A stretch of 64,000 nt of DNA from Cytophagales bacterium. Its GTDB lineage: Bacteria; Bacteroidota; Bacteroidia; Cytophagales; Thermoflexibacteraceae. Positions within the stretch are counted from its first letter, which is position 1, and each line of letters opens with the position of its first letter. Location of the stretch: assembly GCA_013299115.1 (NCBI GenBank), contig JAAFKA010000003.1:185394-249393 (forward strand), in the 5' to 3' direction. The notes beneath the pieces are model-generated. The model was not told the DNA's origin, did not search any database, and saw only the letters and a program-made list of their open reading frames with translations. Shown piece after piece: positions 18,501 to 26,123 of the stretch. Position numbers and translations under genes: made by a program.

Positions 18501-19466
18501 ACCTATGTCTCTGTTATTTGCTTTGCGTTGAATAATAGTTTTGCCACTTTTTGTAATTTCCTCCACACCCAAAATGTGCAATAATTCCAAATAAAAAGGC
18601 TCATTGAGTTCATTGCTATCGATGACATCTGTACTTTTCAACAAATACTGTGGCGAAAAAACCTTATACAGAAACTTCAATTCTTTGAAATTGTCTTTTT
18701 CTGCAAAAGTTTCAAAATCTGTTTCAGAAGTAAAAATTTCTTGTGTTTTGATTTCTTGTGTTTTGGGGTTCTCAAACCCCAAAGTCCGTTGTGGGTTTGA
18801 GAACCCACAAGCACTTAACTCATTGAGATTAAAATGCACACAAGTCAAACTTACCAAGTCTTTAAGACTTGGTAAGTTTATAAAGTTGCTAACTTGTGTA
18901 TAAAAATCATTAGTAGAAGTGCCAACTTGCTGTTTTGCGTGCCAATTTTCAAAGGCTTTTTTGAGTTCAGATTGGTAAAAAATGCGGTGAAATTCGGTGG
19001 CATCAAAAATAAAAAAATCTTCGGTATTGGTTATCACAATACGTTTGAGGTCGAAATTCTTTTTTTCTACAATTTCCGTAAAAAAGTAAGTAACAGCCTG
19101 TTGCAAACATTTCTTGTTAAAATCTGCTTGCGAAATCATTGCAACCTTGTCCAATGGACTTTTTACCTCGCACAAAACAGCAGTATTTGTCTGAATATCA
19201 ACGCCTTGCGAAATTACTAAATCTGCTTCTCCTTTTTTATACGGTTTGTTGCCCACATAATTTTTTGCATAAAAACTACTTTGCAAAAACTTTTTGAGGG
19301 CAGCCTCAAAAGCCTTTTCATTCTTATTTTCCTGTGCTTTTAGCTGCGTGGTGGTTGCCAAAAATTCTTGCAAAGCAGGAAAAAACACTTGTGTAAACTG
19401 TGGGAACAGAATAACAAGGGGCTGGGCATTGAAAATGTCTTTGGTTTCGGTAAATTGGAGTTGCAT
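15540..19466 (-). CDS. Eco57I-like single-chain restriction enzyme and adenine methyltransferase
   Basis: A 1308-residue type IIG-like protein. The N-terminal nuclease module has the PD-(D/E)XK pattern: Asp82 in GEADLVI, then Glu100 and Lys102 in LCEVKSP. The methylase core has motif I (DPAVGSGHFL) and motif IV (NPPYG), the N6-adenine type. The C-terminal third is the TaqI/Eco57I-type specificity region and ends in LVYELYNLTEEEIEVV. It would cut and methylate one DNA site. It is longer than usual partly because at least four palindromic blocks are translated in frame (see 17210, 18253, 18770 and 18849). No frameshift is seen, so it may still be functional. No separate partner gene is present. 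Confidence 0.9.
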   Translation of the reverse strand: MQLQFTETKDIFNAQPLVILFPQFTQVFFPALQEFLATTTQLKAQENKNEKAFEAALKKFLQSSFYAKNYVGNKPYKKGEADLVISQGVDIQTNTAVLCEVKSPLDKVAMISQADFNKKCLQQAVTYFFTEIVEKKNFDLKRIVITNTEDFFIFDATEFHRIFYQSELKKAFENWHAKQQVGTSTNDFYTQVSNFINLPSLKDLVSLTCVHFNLNELSACGFSNPQRTLGFENPKTQEIKTQEIFTSETDFETFAEKDNFKELKFLYKVFSPQYLLKSTDVIDSNELNEPFYLELLHILGVEEITKSGKTIIQRKANNRDIGSFLELTMHEIASQKKTLNLDKTVYGHTQEEQIFHAALELAITWVNRMLFLKLLESQLINFNSAPLPPEGGAKNPPSGGRGAEFAFLNLQILPNFSEVFILFHKVLAIKEHERETGLQEKYQFVPYLNSSLFEISELEQQFININALGNGNIITVISSTVLQNHAKRLTTLDYFLRFLNSYNFSSEGKKQEVSQDNEPVINAAILGKIFEKINGYKDGAVFTPASITMYMCRRSIRLAVVQKFNEIKQWNCVSFEELKEKIEDKREANAIINTLKICDPAVGSGHFLVSALNEIIAIKSELGALFDRNNRRITDYKITVVNDELEIKDIYNDSFFVYRKTKIVNEIQLLQETLFHEKQTIIENCLFGVDINPNSVKICRLRLWIELLKNAYYIMPSPPTPEGGVLRAGFKTPSPLGRVGVGLTPPSGAGGLQTLPNIDINIKVGNSLISRFATDVDLKQVLKKIKYKVEDYRKLVNNYKNVRNIEEKYKIEQAIAEIKNGFRTEIAKFSDPRILRLQRIEAELFLRETDDLFNTGTDKKEGNGEGNGVERDKIKKLQAEKQELSEALEAVKNNIAYEWAFEWRFEFPEVLSDDGEFLGFDVVIGNPPYGVSQQGNLRIKLLENLGKVPDFEIYYFFINRSKQLLKPKGLNAFIIPNTILFNVFAKEYREQLFENWNIHELLDCTAVDVFKGKATVRNVLTFLTNEVSKNEILYKPTAKIESFDDLIDRDFCTTTQEVLLENNQNWALVFKLSAKTIELTRKIRRDKGLLKDYFPDISQGLIAYDKYQGQDEATIENRIFHSLESKVGWKKFLWGRDVTHYAVKWNEKEYINYCDGLANPRKPKYFKGERLLIREITNPRIFVGYTKEESYYDPAIIVILKNPNGLLHIKALLAILNSKLATFLHFNSSPKATKGAFPKILVNDIKSFPIPEISADAQKPFIKLVDKILLAKTQEKDTQSLENQIDKLVYELYNLTEEEIEVVGKSVK
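17210..17322. repeat. G/C-rich nested palindrome inside the restriction gene
   Basis: Outer arms (CAGCCCCCGAAGGGGGAGTT and, inverted, AACTCCCCCTTCGGGGG) enclose an inner CCTCCCC/GGGGAGG palindrome. It is translated in frame on the minus strand as a Pro/Gly-rich insert (PSPPTPEGG...PPSGAGG). The base composition contrasts sharply with the AT-rich gene. It lies just after the methylase motif I region. Confidence 0.85.
18253..18320. repeat. 30-bp perfect inverted repeat inside the restriction gene
   Basis: Arms 18253-18282 and 18291-18320 are perfect complements built on CCCCCCGAAGGGGGA. The block is read in frame as SAPLPPEGGAKNPPSGGRGAEF-like text (APLPPEGG, PPSGGRG). It shares the CCCCGAAGGGGG core with the block at 17210-17322. 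Confidence 0.9.
18770..18810. repeat. TTCTCAAACCC palindrome pair inside the restriction gene
   Basis: GGGGTTCTCAAACCCC is followed 17 bases later by GTGGGTTTGAGAACCCAC, its partial inverse. The same GGGTTCTCAAACC text forms the 50-bp tandem repeat at 32706-32805. It is translated in frame as FSNPQRTLGFENPK. Confidence 0.75.
18849..18879. repeat. ACCAAGTCTTTAAGACTTGGT palindrome inside the restriction gene
   Basis: AACTTACCAAGTCTT and its inverse form a perfect palindrome read in frame as LPSLKDLVSL. A related CCAAGTCTTTAAGACTTG sits inside the element at 20402-20543. Confidence 0.75.
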
Positions 19467-19496
19467 TGATTTTGATAATATCTAAATATCTTGGAA

Positions 19497-20198
19497 TCAT
19501 ATTTCAAACGAAAATCCCTTTGCCTCTAACTGTTGGTAGTTTTCTTTGTCAAATTTATACAACTTGGCTGCTCGGTGCGAAACTCCTTGTTGCATTTCTG
19601 CTAACTCGACTAACAAGTTCATTTTCAGAATTTTCTTTCTAAAATTGCGTTTATCTAAGGTTCTTCCCAAAATCATTTCGTACAGATTTTGCAGTTGGCT
19701 CAATGCAAATTTTTCGGGCAACAACTCAAAACCAATGGGTTGGTAACGAACTTTGTTTTTCAGTCTTTTTACGGCTATTTCCATCACTTTTTCGTGGTCG
19801 AAAGCCAACAGAGGCAAGTCTGCCACTGCAAACCAACGGGCTTGGCTGGCATCAGAAGCAGCCACCACTTGGTGTTGGTAAGCCGTTAGATTGACTAAGG
19901 CGTAGTAAGCCACACTAATTACTCTGCCGCGTGGGTCGCGGTGAACATCTCCGAAGGTATAAAGTTGCTCCATATACATACCCGAAATACCTGTTTCCTC
20001 TTCGAGTTCTCTTTGGGCTGCTTGGTCTATGGGTTCGTCCATATCTACAAAACCGCCGGGCAAAGCCCACTTGCCCGCAAAAGGGTCGTGTTTGCGTTGG
20101 ATAAGCAACACTTTTAGGCTTTCTTGGTCTAAACCAAAAATAACGCAGTCCACTGTTACCGAAGGACGAGGATATTCGTAGGTGTACATAGTTTTCAA
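19497..20198 (-). CDS. Nudix hydrolase with C-terminal winged helix (NrtR-like)
   Basis: 233 residues. An N-terminal Nudix domain has an intact box: Gly49, Glu55, then REL at 63-65 and Glu67/Glu68 with Gly70. The region from about residue 155 onwards ([35 protein letters not shown]) matches the winged helix of NrtR-type regulators, which bind ADP-ribose-like ligands and control NAD or sugar genes. With an intact box it may still hydrolyse a nucleotide diphosphate. A start at the fourth codon (MYTYEY) is also possible. No NAD genes are adjacent, so the regulon cannot be inferred. Confidence 0.88.
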   Translation of the reverse strand: MKTMYTYEYPRPSVTVDCVIFGLDQESLKVLLIQRKHDPFAGKWALPGGFVDMDEPIDQAAQRELEEETGISGMYMEQLYTFGDVHRDPRGRVISVAYYALVNLTAYQHQVVAASDASQARWFAVADLPLLAFDHEKVMEIAVKRLKNKVRYQPIGFELLPEKFALSQLQNLYEMILGRTLDKRNFRKKILKMNLLVELAEMQQGVSHRAAKLYKFDKENYQQLEAKGFSFEI

Positions 20199-20240
20199 AA
20201 TAAAAGTTCGACAAGGTGCAAAATGTTATTGGTTTTTCCA

Positions 20241-20552
20241 AATTAAATTTTAGAGGGGAAGACGTATGAGAGGAGATAGGAAATACTTAGGTGAGAAATA
20301 TGAAATGAAAGATGAGATATGATGTATAAATATGAAACGAAATTATTGATTATGAGTTAGTTAATTTCATACCGTATTTCATGTTTATTACCAATGATTG
20401 AGGCTGTCCGAAAAGTCAAAATTTGTAGCACAATAAACTCCTTGTGAAAATCTAATAAAGCACACTTTCCAAGTCTTTAAGACTTGTAACGTATTTTTCA
20501 AAATAACTTTCGCAAGCACTCTGCTCTTACTTTTTGGACAGCCACAAAATTT
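20241..20552. other. intergenic stretch with one IS-like element
   Basis: Before 20400 the sequence is AT-rich with purine-rich runs and no gene. From 20402 to 20543 it holds the element described separately. No coding frame of note. Confidence 0.6.
20402..20543. mobile_element. 142-bp MITE-like element with IS-type ends
   Basis: GGCTGTCCGAAAAGT at the left and ACTTTTTGGACAGCC at the right are 15-bp terminal inverted repeats with one mismatch. There is no transposase inside, only the palindrome CCAAGTCTTTAAGACTTG. The ends have the GGCTGTCC form common to several insertion-sequence families, and related ends occur near 32437 and 38314. Confidence 0.7.
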
Positions 20553-21617
20553 TTAAAACTTCCGTTTGCTCATGGAGTCGTGCATTTCCACTAAGGTTTG
20601 CTCTAAATCGTATTTAAAATCCCAAGTAGGATAGTGTTTTTTGAACTTCGATACATCACTAATCCACCAAATATGGTCGCCAATTCGGTTAGTATCTTTG
20701 TAGCTATAACTCATTTTGTTTCCGCTAATTTTTTCGCACCAACTAATAGCTTCCATCATCGAGCAGTTGGCATGACGGCTACCTCCTGCATTGTAAGCCT
20801 CGCCTTGACGTGGATTTTGGTAATAATGCCAAAACATATTGACCAAATCATAGCTGTGTATATTGTCCCTGACTTGTTTACCTTTGTAGCCAAAAATGGT
20901 GTAGTGCGTACCTGTAATGGCACATTTCATCAGGTAAGCCAAAAAGCCATGTAGTTGAGCTCCTGAATGGTTGGGTCCTGTGAGGCAACCACCTCTGAAC
21001 ACACCTGTTTTCATACCAAAATATTTGCCATATTCCTGCACCATGATATCAGCAGCCACTTTTGAAGCCCCAAAAACTGAGTGAGTCGTGTGGTCTAAGG
21101 AATGGTGTTCGTCTATACCATTGGCATAATAAGGGTGATGCTCATTGATTTCCCAACGAGTTTCATATTCAAACAAAGGCAGAAAATTGGGATTGTCGCC
21201 ATAGACTTTGTTAGTAGAAGTAAAAATGAATACGGCTTGTGGGCAGTGCAAACGAGTTGCCTCCAACATATTCAAAGTGCCTGTGGCGTTGATAGAAAAA
21301 TCGGTAAAAGGTTCTTTGGCAGCCCAGTCATGGCTGGGTTGTGCTGCCGTATGTACCACCAATTTAATATCGTTGCCATACTCTTTGAATATTTTTTGAA
21401 TTTCCTCAAAGTTGCGAATATCTGTAGGGTAGTGCTTATAGTTGCCTGTTTTAGCAGCTATTCTATCTCTGTTCCAATCGGTAGAGGCTTCATCGCCAAA
21501 AAAATAGGCTCTTTGGTTGTTGTCAATTCCAACGATGAGGTCGAATTTGTTGGCAAAGAATTCAACAGATTCTCCTCCAATCAGACCTGATGCTCCTGTT
21601 ATGAGGGCTATGTTCAT
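20553..21617 (-). CDS. extended SDR, NDP-sugar epimerase/dehydratase-like
   Basis: 354 residues with the Rossmann motif TGASGLIGG (residues 7-15), a TDIRN acidic loop, [10 protein letters not shown] near 134-143, and sugar-binding text ([18 protein letters not shown]). Overall it resembles CDP-tyvelose/paratose 2-epimerases. The usual Tyr of YxxxK is Phe182 here (VFGASK, with Lys186 kept), so an epimerase or dehydratase reaction through Tyr may not work, or another residue substitutes. The product is presumably a nucleotide sugar for surface glycans, but no glycan genes are nearby. Confidence 0.85.
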   Translation of the reverse strand: MNIALITGASGLIGGESVEFFANKFDLIVGIDNNQRAYFFGDEASTDWNRDRIAAKTGNYKHYPTDIRNFEEIQKIFKEYGNDIKLVVHTAAQPSHDWAAKEPFTDFSINATGTLNMLEATRLHCPQAVFIFTSTNKVYGDNPNFLPLFEYETRWEINEHHPYYANGIDEHHSLDHTTHSVFGASKVAADIMVQEYGKYFGMKTGVFRGGCLTGPNHSGAQLHGFLAYLMKCAITGTHYTIFGYKGKQVRDNIHSYDLVNMFWHYYQNPRQGEAYNAGGSRHANCSMMEAISWCEKISGNKMSYSYKDTNRIGDHIWWISDVSKFKKHYPTWDFKYDLEQTLVEMHDSMSKRKF

Positions 21618-21735
21618 GATTTATAAAAATATGGTAAATGCTAATAAACCCCAAAGCTATAAAAAAACTAACAACTCTCAAAGAATTGTTAGCTCTACTT
21701 TATTAGACCTTGATTATCAAGGATTCAGAATTGGC

Positions 21736-22605
21736 TTACAAAGTAATTGTAACCGTTTGTCCCCTGTATGAAATGGTGTAGCTTTTATCACAAGTTCCGT
21801 TGCCATAATCTACTACCACTTTGTCTGCTAAACCTACTACATTCACGTCAAAATTGCCCTGAATAGGGAACATTGCATTGTTGCAAGATACTTTGGCTAC
21901 CAAAGGTGTTACAATGGAGGCTATGTAGTTCATATTTTGGCGGTTTTTGCCCGTAGTGCCACCTGTGGCAGTCCATTGTCCGTTGCTTACTTGCAAAGTT
22001 TGTAGATTGATAGTTGCCGTAATCACAAAATCATAAGTACCATTTTCTGTAATGGTTGTGTTGTCGGTAAAAGTCAATTTGCGGTTGCTAATGGTAACTT
22101 TGCGGTTGCTGCTTATAGCACCATTTGACAAATTGATTTGACTCTGTACTACATCTGTGCGTGTGCCTTCTACTCTGATGTCGTTTACAAAATAATTTTC
22201 TTGTGTAATTTGTACAGTATGTTGCAAACTGCGAGGCTCACCTGCTGTAAACCGAACAAAAACTTTCCCTCTGCGTTTTCTGCCATCTGTACACATTGCA
22301 TTAGTCGTACCAAAGTCAATGGTCAGAGTTTTGGCAGCCACGTCGTATGAGGTATTGCCAGCCCCCAAAACAGTGCCTTCTGTTCTACCACCAGCAGAAC
22401 GAGGGTCTATATTGCTCGCATAGTCTGCCAAGACACTGCTCTCATCGTCTATGTTGGAGGTTTGTCCTTTGTCTTCGGCTGCTTTTTGGGCTTGTGCGTC
22501 TATTTGTGCCTGTGTAGGGTTGTTTGTTTCGTCTTTTTTGCAACTTGTCAAGCCCAATGAAAGAGCCAAACCAAGTACAACCAAATTTTTTATTTGCATT
22601 TTCAT
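21736..22605 (-). CDS. predicted lipoprotein of unknown function
   Basis: 289 residues with a lipoprotein signal peptide and lipobox LTSC followed by KKDE. A Gln/Ala/Asp-rich linker leads to a beta-rich domain with many Thr/Asn repeats (ITENGTYDFVITATINLQTLQVSNG). Four further Cys lie in the mature part (TNAMCTDG, KVSCNNAMF, GNGTCDKS) and could pair. Likely surface-exposed. No family recognised. A start two codons later (MQIKN) is equally good. Confidence 0.75.
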   Translation of the reverse strand: MKMQIKNLVVLGLALSLGLTSCKKDETNNPTQAQIDAQAQKAAEDKGQTSNIDDESSVLADYASNIDPRSAGGRTEGTVLGAGNTSYDVAAKTLTIDFGTTNAMCTDGRKRRGKVFVRFTAGEPRSLQHTVQITQENYFVNDIRVEGTRTDVVQSQINLSNGAISSNRKVTISNRKLTFTDNTTITENGTYDFVITATINLQTLQVSNGQWTATGGTTGKNRQNMNYIASIVTPLVAKVSCNNAMFPIQGNFDVNVVGLADKVVVDYGNGTCDKSYTISYRGQTVTITL

Positions 22606-22715
22606 TTGTTTAAAACAGGTTTAGTTTGAAAATTGTGTTAAATTTATTACTTTGACGATAATTAGAAGCAAAGGTTTAAAACTTAACAAAAAAATAACAG
22701 TTAAAAATTAATTTG

Positions 22716-22790
22716 TTGATTTTCAGTTAATTGACCTTGTAGTTGGAGGCAACCCCGCAAAGGGTGCGGTACAAATCGTAATAACCTCTA
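22716..22790. repeat. 75-bp dispersed repeat, copy 1
   Basis: Runs from TTGATTTTCAGTTAATTGAC through AGTTGGAGGCAACCCC and GGTACAAATCGTAATAACC to CTCTA. A second copy lies at 39476-39552 with only a few differences. Both are in the same orientation and lie 100-200 bases before a gene for the translation machinery (tRNA-Asp here, THX there). Confidence 0.8.
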
Positions 22791-22827
22791 TTTTTTCTTA
22801 AAAAAATTAAAAAAAATATCCAAAAAA

Positions 22828-22859
22828 TTTGCACAAATCAAAATAATGTACTTACTTTG
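22828..22859 (+). promoter_or_regulatory. promoter of tRNA-Asp
   Basis: TTTG at 22828-22831 and TTACTTTG at 22852-22859 are 20 bases apart, close to the Bacteroidota TTTG-N19-TAnnTTTG form, and lie about 55 bases before the tRNA. Confidence 0.55.
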
Positions 22860-22914
22860 CACCACTTAAAACAAATAAAGGAAGTTTTAGGAAATAAAAA
22901 AGTAAGAACAAAAA

Positions 22915-22988
22915 GGTTTGGTAGTTCAGCTGGTTAGAATGCTGCCCTGTCACGGCAGAGGTCGCGGGTTCGAGTCCCGTCCAGACCG
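22915..22988 (+). tRNA. tRNA-Asp (GTC)
   Basis: The acceptor stem GGTTTGG pairs with CCAGACC, allowing one G-T. The anticodon stem CTGCC/GGCAG holds the loop CTGTCAC with anticodon GTC. The T arm is GCGGG-TTCGAGT-CCCGT, and the discriminator G73 is the aspartate identity base. CCA is not encoded. Confidence 0.97.
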
Positions 22989-22990
22989 CA

Positions 22991-23026
22991 AAGTCTATAC
23001 AAGAAATTGTATAGACTTTTTGTTTT
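22991..23026 (+). terminator. rho-independent terminator of tRNA-Asp
   Basis: AAGTCTATACAA and TTGTATAGACTT form a 12-bp stem with a GAAA loop, followed by TTTGTTTTT. It starts two bases after the tRNA. Confidence 0.9.
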
Positions 23027-23078
23027 TAGCCCATCAATCAACTGAAACTTGCTTGTGATGTGCAAGTAAAGGAATTTT

Positions 23079-24023
23079 TTATTGTTGATTTAGTTGATTA
23101 CCTGTTAAGACTATAAACAAATCATCGAGGGTTTTTTTGCGAGCCTGTAGCTGCAATAAATGTAGGTTTTGGTTTTGCAACAACTCAAAAAATGAAGGCA
23201 AAAATTGACTAATTTGCTTCACCGTAATACGCAAGCCAAATCCTTGTGTAGTATTAAGTAGACTATGGGGCAAGGTTTCAATAGCCAATATGCCTGTTAA
23301 TGTTTGCAAAAGAACATCTGAAATAGGATTGTCCAAAACACATTCTATCACCTCTCCTGTAGCAAAAGTAGCCAACAAATTTTGTAGACTTCCATCAGCT
23401 ATAATGCTACCTTTGTTCATCATTATTATTCTATCGCAGAGATATTCCGCCTCCTCCATGTAGTGTGTAGTAAGGATTAAAGTAATTTTTTGTAACTTCT
23501 TGATTTCCAATAGAATAGTCCATAGTTCTCGTCTGGAATTAGGGTCTAAACCTGTGGTGGGTTCATCTAACAAAAGTAATTTTGGCTCGTTGAGCAAGGC
23601 TATGCCTAATGCCAGCCGTTGGTGTTGCCCACCCGATAAATTGACTACATAGGTGTTTGCTTTTTCCTCCAGTTTTGTCCATTCCAGCAATTCCGTTACT
23701 CTTTTTTTAGGTAATTGATAAAAACCCGCAAAAAGTTGTAAAGTTTCTAAGGTAGTCAGCTTATCTATAAACTTGGTTTCTTGCAACGACAAGCCAATAA
23801 GTTGCCTTAACTGCTTGCTGTGTTGCTGCCAATTTAAGCCCTGTATGGTAATATTGCCCAAATCTGGGCGTTGTAACCCTTCTATCATCTCTACTAAGGT
23901 CGTCTTGCCTGCTCCATTGGGTCCGAGCAAAGCCACATATTGCCCTTCGGCAATAGACAAATTGAGTTGATTAACCGCAGTCAGTTGTTTAAACTGCTTA
24001 GTAACATTGGTAAGCTGGAGCAT
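23079..24023 (-). CDS. ABC transporter ATP-binding protein
   Basis: 314 residues. Walker A is GPNGAGKTT, the signature is NLSGGQHQR, Walker B is LLLLDEPTTGLD, and the switch is TTHYMEEAEYLCDR. The C-terminal ~90 residues form a DUF4162-like extension found in ABC-2 type drug, lipid or polysaccharide exporters. No permease gene is next to it, so its partner must be elsewhere. On its 5' side begins the restriction cassette boundary repeat at 24037. Confidence 0.93.
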   Translation of the reverse strand: MLQLTNVTKQFKQLTAVNQLNLSIAEGQYVALLGPNGAGKTTLVEMIEGLQRPDLGNITIQGLNWQQHSKQLRQLIGLSLQETKFIDKLTTLETLQLFAGFYQLPKKRVTELLEWTKLEEKANTYVVNLSGGQHQRLALGIALLNEPKLLLLDEPTTGLDPNSRRELWTILLEIKKLQKITLILTTHYMEEAEYLCDRIIMMNKGSIIADGSLQNLLATFATGEVIECVLDNPISDVLLQTLTGILAIETLPHSLLNTTQGFGLRITVKQISQFLPSFFELLQNQNLHLLQLQARKKTLDDLFIVLTGNQLNQQ

Positions 24024-24036
24024 AATTTAGTTAAGA

Positions 24037-24090
24037 TTCAACTATTGGCAGGGCTTGCAAATACAACCCATCATGTTTTGTTGAAGTTAT
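24037..24090. repeat. left boundary repeat of the restriction cassette
   Basis: TTCAACTATTGGCAGGG (24037-24053) and TTTTGTTGAAGTTAT (24076-24090) recur in the same order and orientation at 27945-27961 and 28013-28027, just beyond the cassette. The two segments together enclose everything from the methylase to the kinase-like gene. Confidence 0.75.
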
Positions 24091-24173
24091 CGCAACAAAG
24101 TTAAAGATTTTGGGCAAAATTTGCAGCAAATTGCAATTTATTTTGGTAGTTTTACAGTGAGAATACTCAAGCA

Positions 24174-26123
24174 ATGGCAAACGAAAAGAAAACCGATATT
24201 TTTATCAGCAAATTGCTGGATAATGCAAAAATTGACTATACGCCCAATGGGAGTGAGATAAAGGAAATTCAAGATGCTTTGAAAACTGCCTCTAAAAAAG
24301 GCACAGGCAATGCGGGTTTTCCTGAATTTGTGGCAAAAGTCAAGGATTTTATTATTGTCATTGAAAACAAAGCCGAATTAGACAAACAGGCTTTGTATGA
24401 AGATGCGGATAATCAAAAATTAGCAATAGATACAAAAGCAATTACCAATTATGCAGAAAATGGGGCTTTGCACTATGCCAATGAAATTATTGCTAAAACT
24501 AATTTCAAAAAAGTATTTGCCTTTGGTTGTTCGGGCAATGAAAAACACCATATCATCAGACCTTTTTTTGTAGATGAAAAAGGTTATAAACTCCTCGAAA
24601 AAGTAGAAAATTTTGAAAATTTTTCGGAGGCAAACATAGAAAAATATTACAAAGAACAAGTTTTGGGCGAAAAACCACAAGAGGAAAAAGAAAAAGAGGA
24701 AATACTGAAAAAAGCCGCAGACCTACACGAAATGTTGCGTAACTACGGGCAACTCCGAGATACAGAAAAGCCCTTGGTTGTTTCGGCTATCTTGCTGGCG
24801 TTGAGTGAAAAGTCTTTTGCTATTGAGCAACTTACAGGAGATACAGAAAGAAAAGATGGCGAAATTATTTTTGATGCTATCAAAACCTATATGAAAAGGG
24901 TAAAAGTTGAACCCGAAGTAAAAAAAGAGCAACTACTCAATCAATTTAACATCATTAAAGATAGAACTTTGTTGAGCCAAAAAGATGAAAGATTGAAAAG
25001 TGAAGTAGATAAAAATAATTACTTAGAAAAAACGCCGCTGCGATATTTTACAGAGTTTATAGACAAAAATATTATCAAAGCTATTCAAACCAACTTGGCT
25101 GACGATATTTTGGGCAAGTTTTATGGCGAATTTATTAGTTATGGCGGTGGCGATGGGCAAACTTTGGGCGTAATTCTTACGCCAAAACACATTACCGAAT
25201 TGTTTTGCGATTTGGTAGATTTGCAAGCAACAGACAAGGTTTTTGACCCTTGCTGTGGCACAGGTGGTTTTTTGATTTCGGCAATGTCTAAGATGCTCGA
25301 AAAAGCAAGTTCCAATAAAGAAAAAGAGTACATTAAAAAAGAATTGCTGCATGGCATAGAAATACGAGAAGATATGTTTGCCATTGCCACTACGAATATG
25401 ATTTTGAGGGAAGATGGCAAAAGTAAGCTGATAAAAGATGACTTTTTGAGAAAAAGTAGCGAGGAATTGCGAAAACAAAAATATACCGTAGGTTTTGTCA
25501 ATCCGCCTTATTCGCAAGCAAAAGGAAAAGATACTGCCCATTTGTCTGAAATCAATTTTATCAAACATCTTTTAGACTGTTTGGCAGATGGGGCAAGGTG
25601 TGTAGCCATTGTGCCACAGTCGACAATGGTGGGCAAAACCAAAGAGGACAAGGCTATAAAAAAGCAAATTTTAGAAAGCCATACCTTAGAAGGTGTCATT
25701 ACGCTGAACAAAAATACTTTTTATGGCGTAGGTACAAATACTTGTTTGGCTATTTTTACGGCACACAAAGCCCATTCGCCTAAAAAATATTGCAAATTTG
25801 TCAATTTTGACAATGACGGTTATGTAGTAAGCAAACATTTGGGATTGAAACCCACAGAAATTGCAAAATCACAAAAAACATATTTGTTGGATTGTTGGCT
25901 GCATGATGCACCCACAGAAAGCAAATTTATGGTACGAACTACCGTAGAACCCGAAGACGAATGGCTACATTCTTTCTATTATTTTAATGACGAAATACCC
26001 ACAGCACAGGATTTTGAGAAAACCATTGCAGATTACCTCACTTTTGAGTTTTCTATGATTATGCAGGGCAGAGAATATTTGTTTGAAACCAAGCAAACAG
26101 ACGAAAAAAAAAGCCCGAAATGA
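24174..26123 (+). CDS. BcgI-like type IIB restriction enzyme/methyltransferase subunit
   Basis: 649 residues combining a nuclease and a DNA adenine methylase. The N-terminal part resembles the HsdR_N nuclease: PEFVAKVKDFIIVIENK, with Pro50-Glu51 and Glu64/Lys66 as the PD-(D/E)XK core. The methylase has motif I FDPCCGTGGFL and motif IV NPPYSQ. This order and size match RM.BcgI (about 637 residues), whose partner is a separate specificity subunit of about 340 residues, and such a gene follows here with an ATGA overlap. BcgI-type enzymes methylate or cut on both sides of a bipartite site. A type I-like methylase with an inactive nuclease remnant is the alternative. Confidence 0.85.
   Translation: MANEKKTDIFISKLLDNAKIDYTPNGSEIKEIQDALKTASKKGTGNAGFPEFVAKVKDFIIVIENKAELDKQALYEDADNQKLAIDTKAITNYAENGALHYANEIIAKTNFKKVFAFGCSGNEKHHIIRPFFVDEKGYKLLEKVENFENFSEANIEKYYKEQVLGEKPQEEKEKEEILKKAADLHEMLRNYGQLRDTEKPLVVSAILLALSEKSFAIEQLTGDTERKDGEIIFDAIKTYMKRVKVEPEVKKEQLLNQFNIIKDRTLLSQKDERLKSEVDKNNYLEKTPLRYFTEFIDKNIIKAIQTNLADDILGKFYGEFISYGGGDGQTLGVILTPKHITELFCDLVDLQATDKVFDPCCGTGGFLISAMSKMLEKASSNKEKEYIKKELLHGIEIREDMFAIATTNMILREDGKSKLIKDDFLRKSSEELRKQKYTVGFVNPPYSQAKGKDTAHLSEINFIKHLLDCLADGARCVAIVPQSTMVGKTKEDKAIKKQILESHTLEGVITLNKNTFYGVGTNTCLAIFTAHKAHSPKKYCKFVNFDNDGYVVSKHLGLKPTEIAKSQKTYLLDCWLHDAPTESKFMVRTTVEPEDEWLHSFYYFNDEIPTAQDFEKTIADYLTFEFSMIMQGREYLFETKQTDEKKSPK

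Larger units (their letters stand above)
22606..22914. other. intergenic region before tRNA-Asp
   Basis: It holds one copy of the 75-bp repeat (22716-22790) and the tRNA promoter. The remainder is AT-rich with A runs and has no coding frame. Confidence 0.6.

Noticed and set aside
23079-24023. The ABC ATPase as CcmA, partner of ccmB at 31748
   Set aside because: 314 residues with an ABC-2-type extension; CcmA is about 200 residues and usually adjacent to ccmB.
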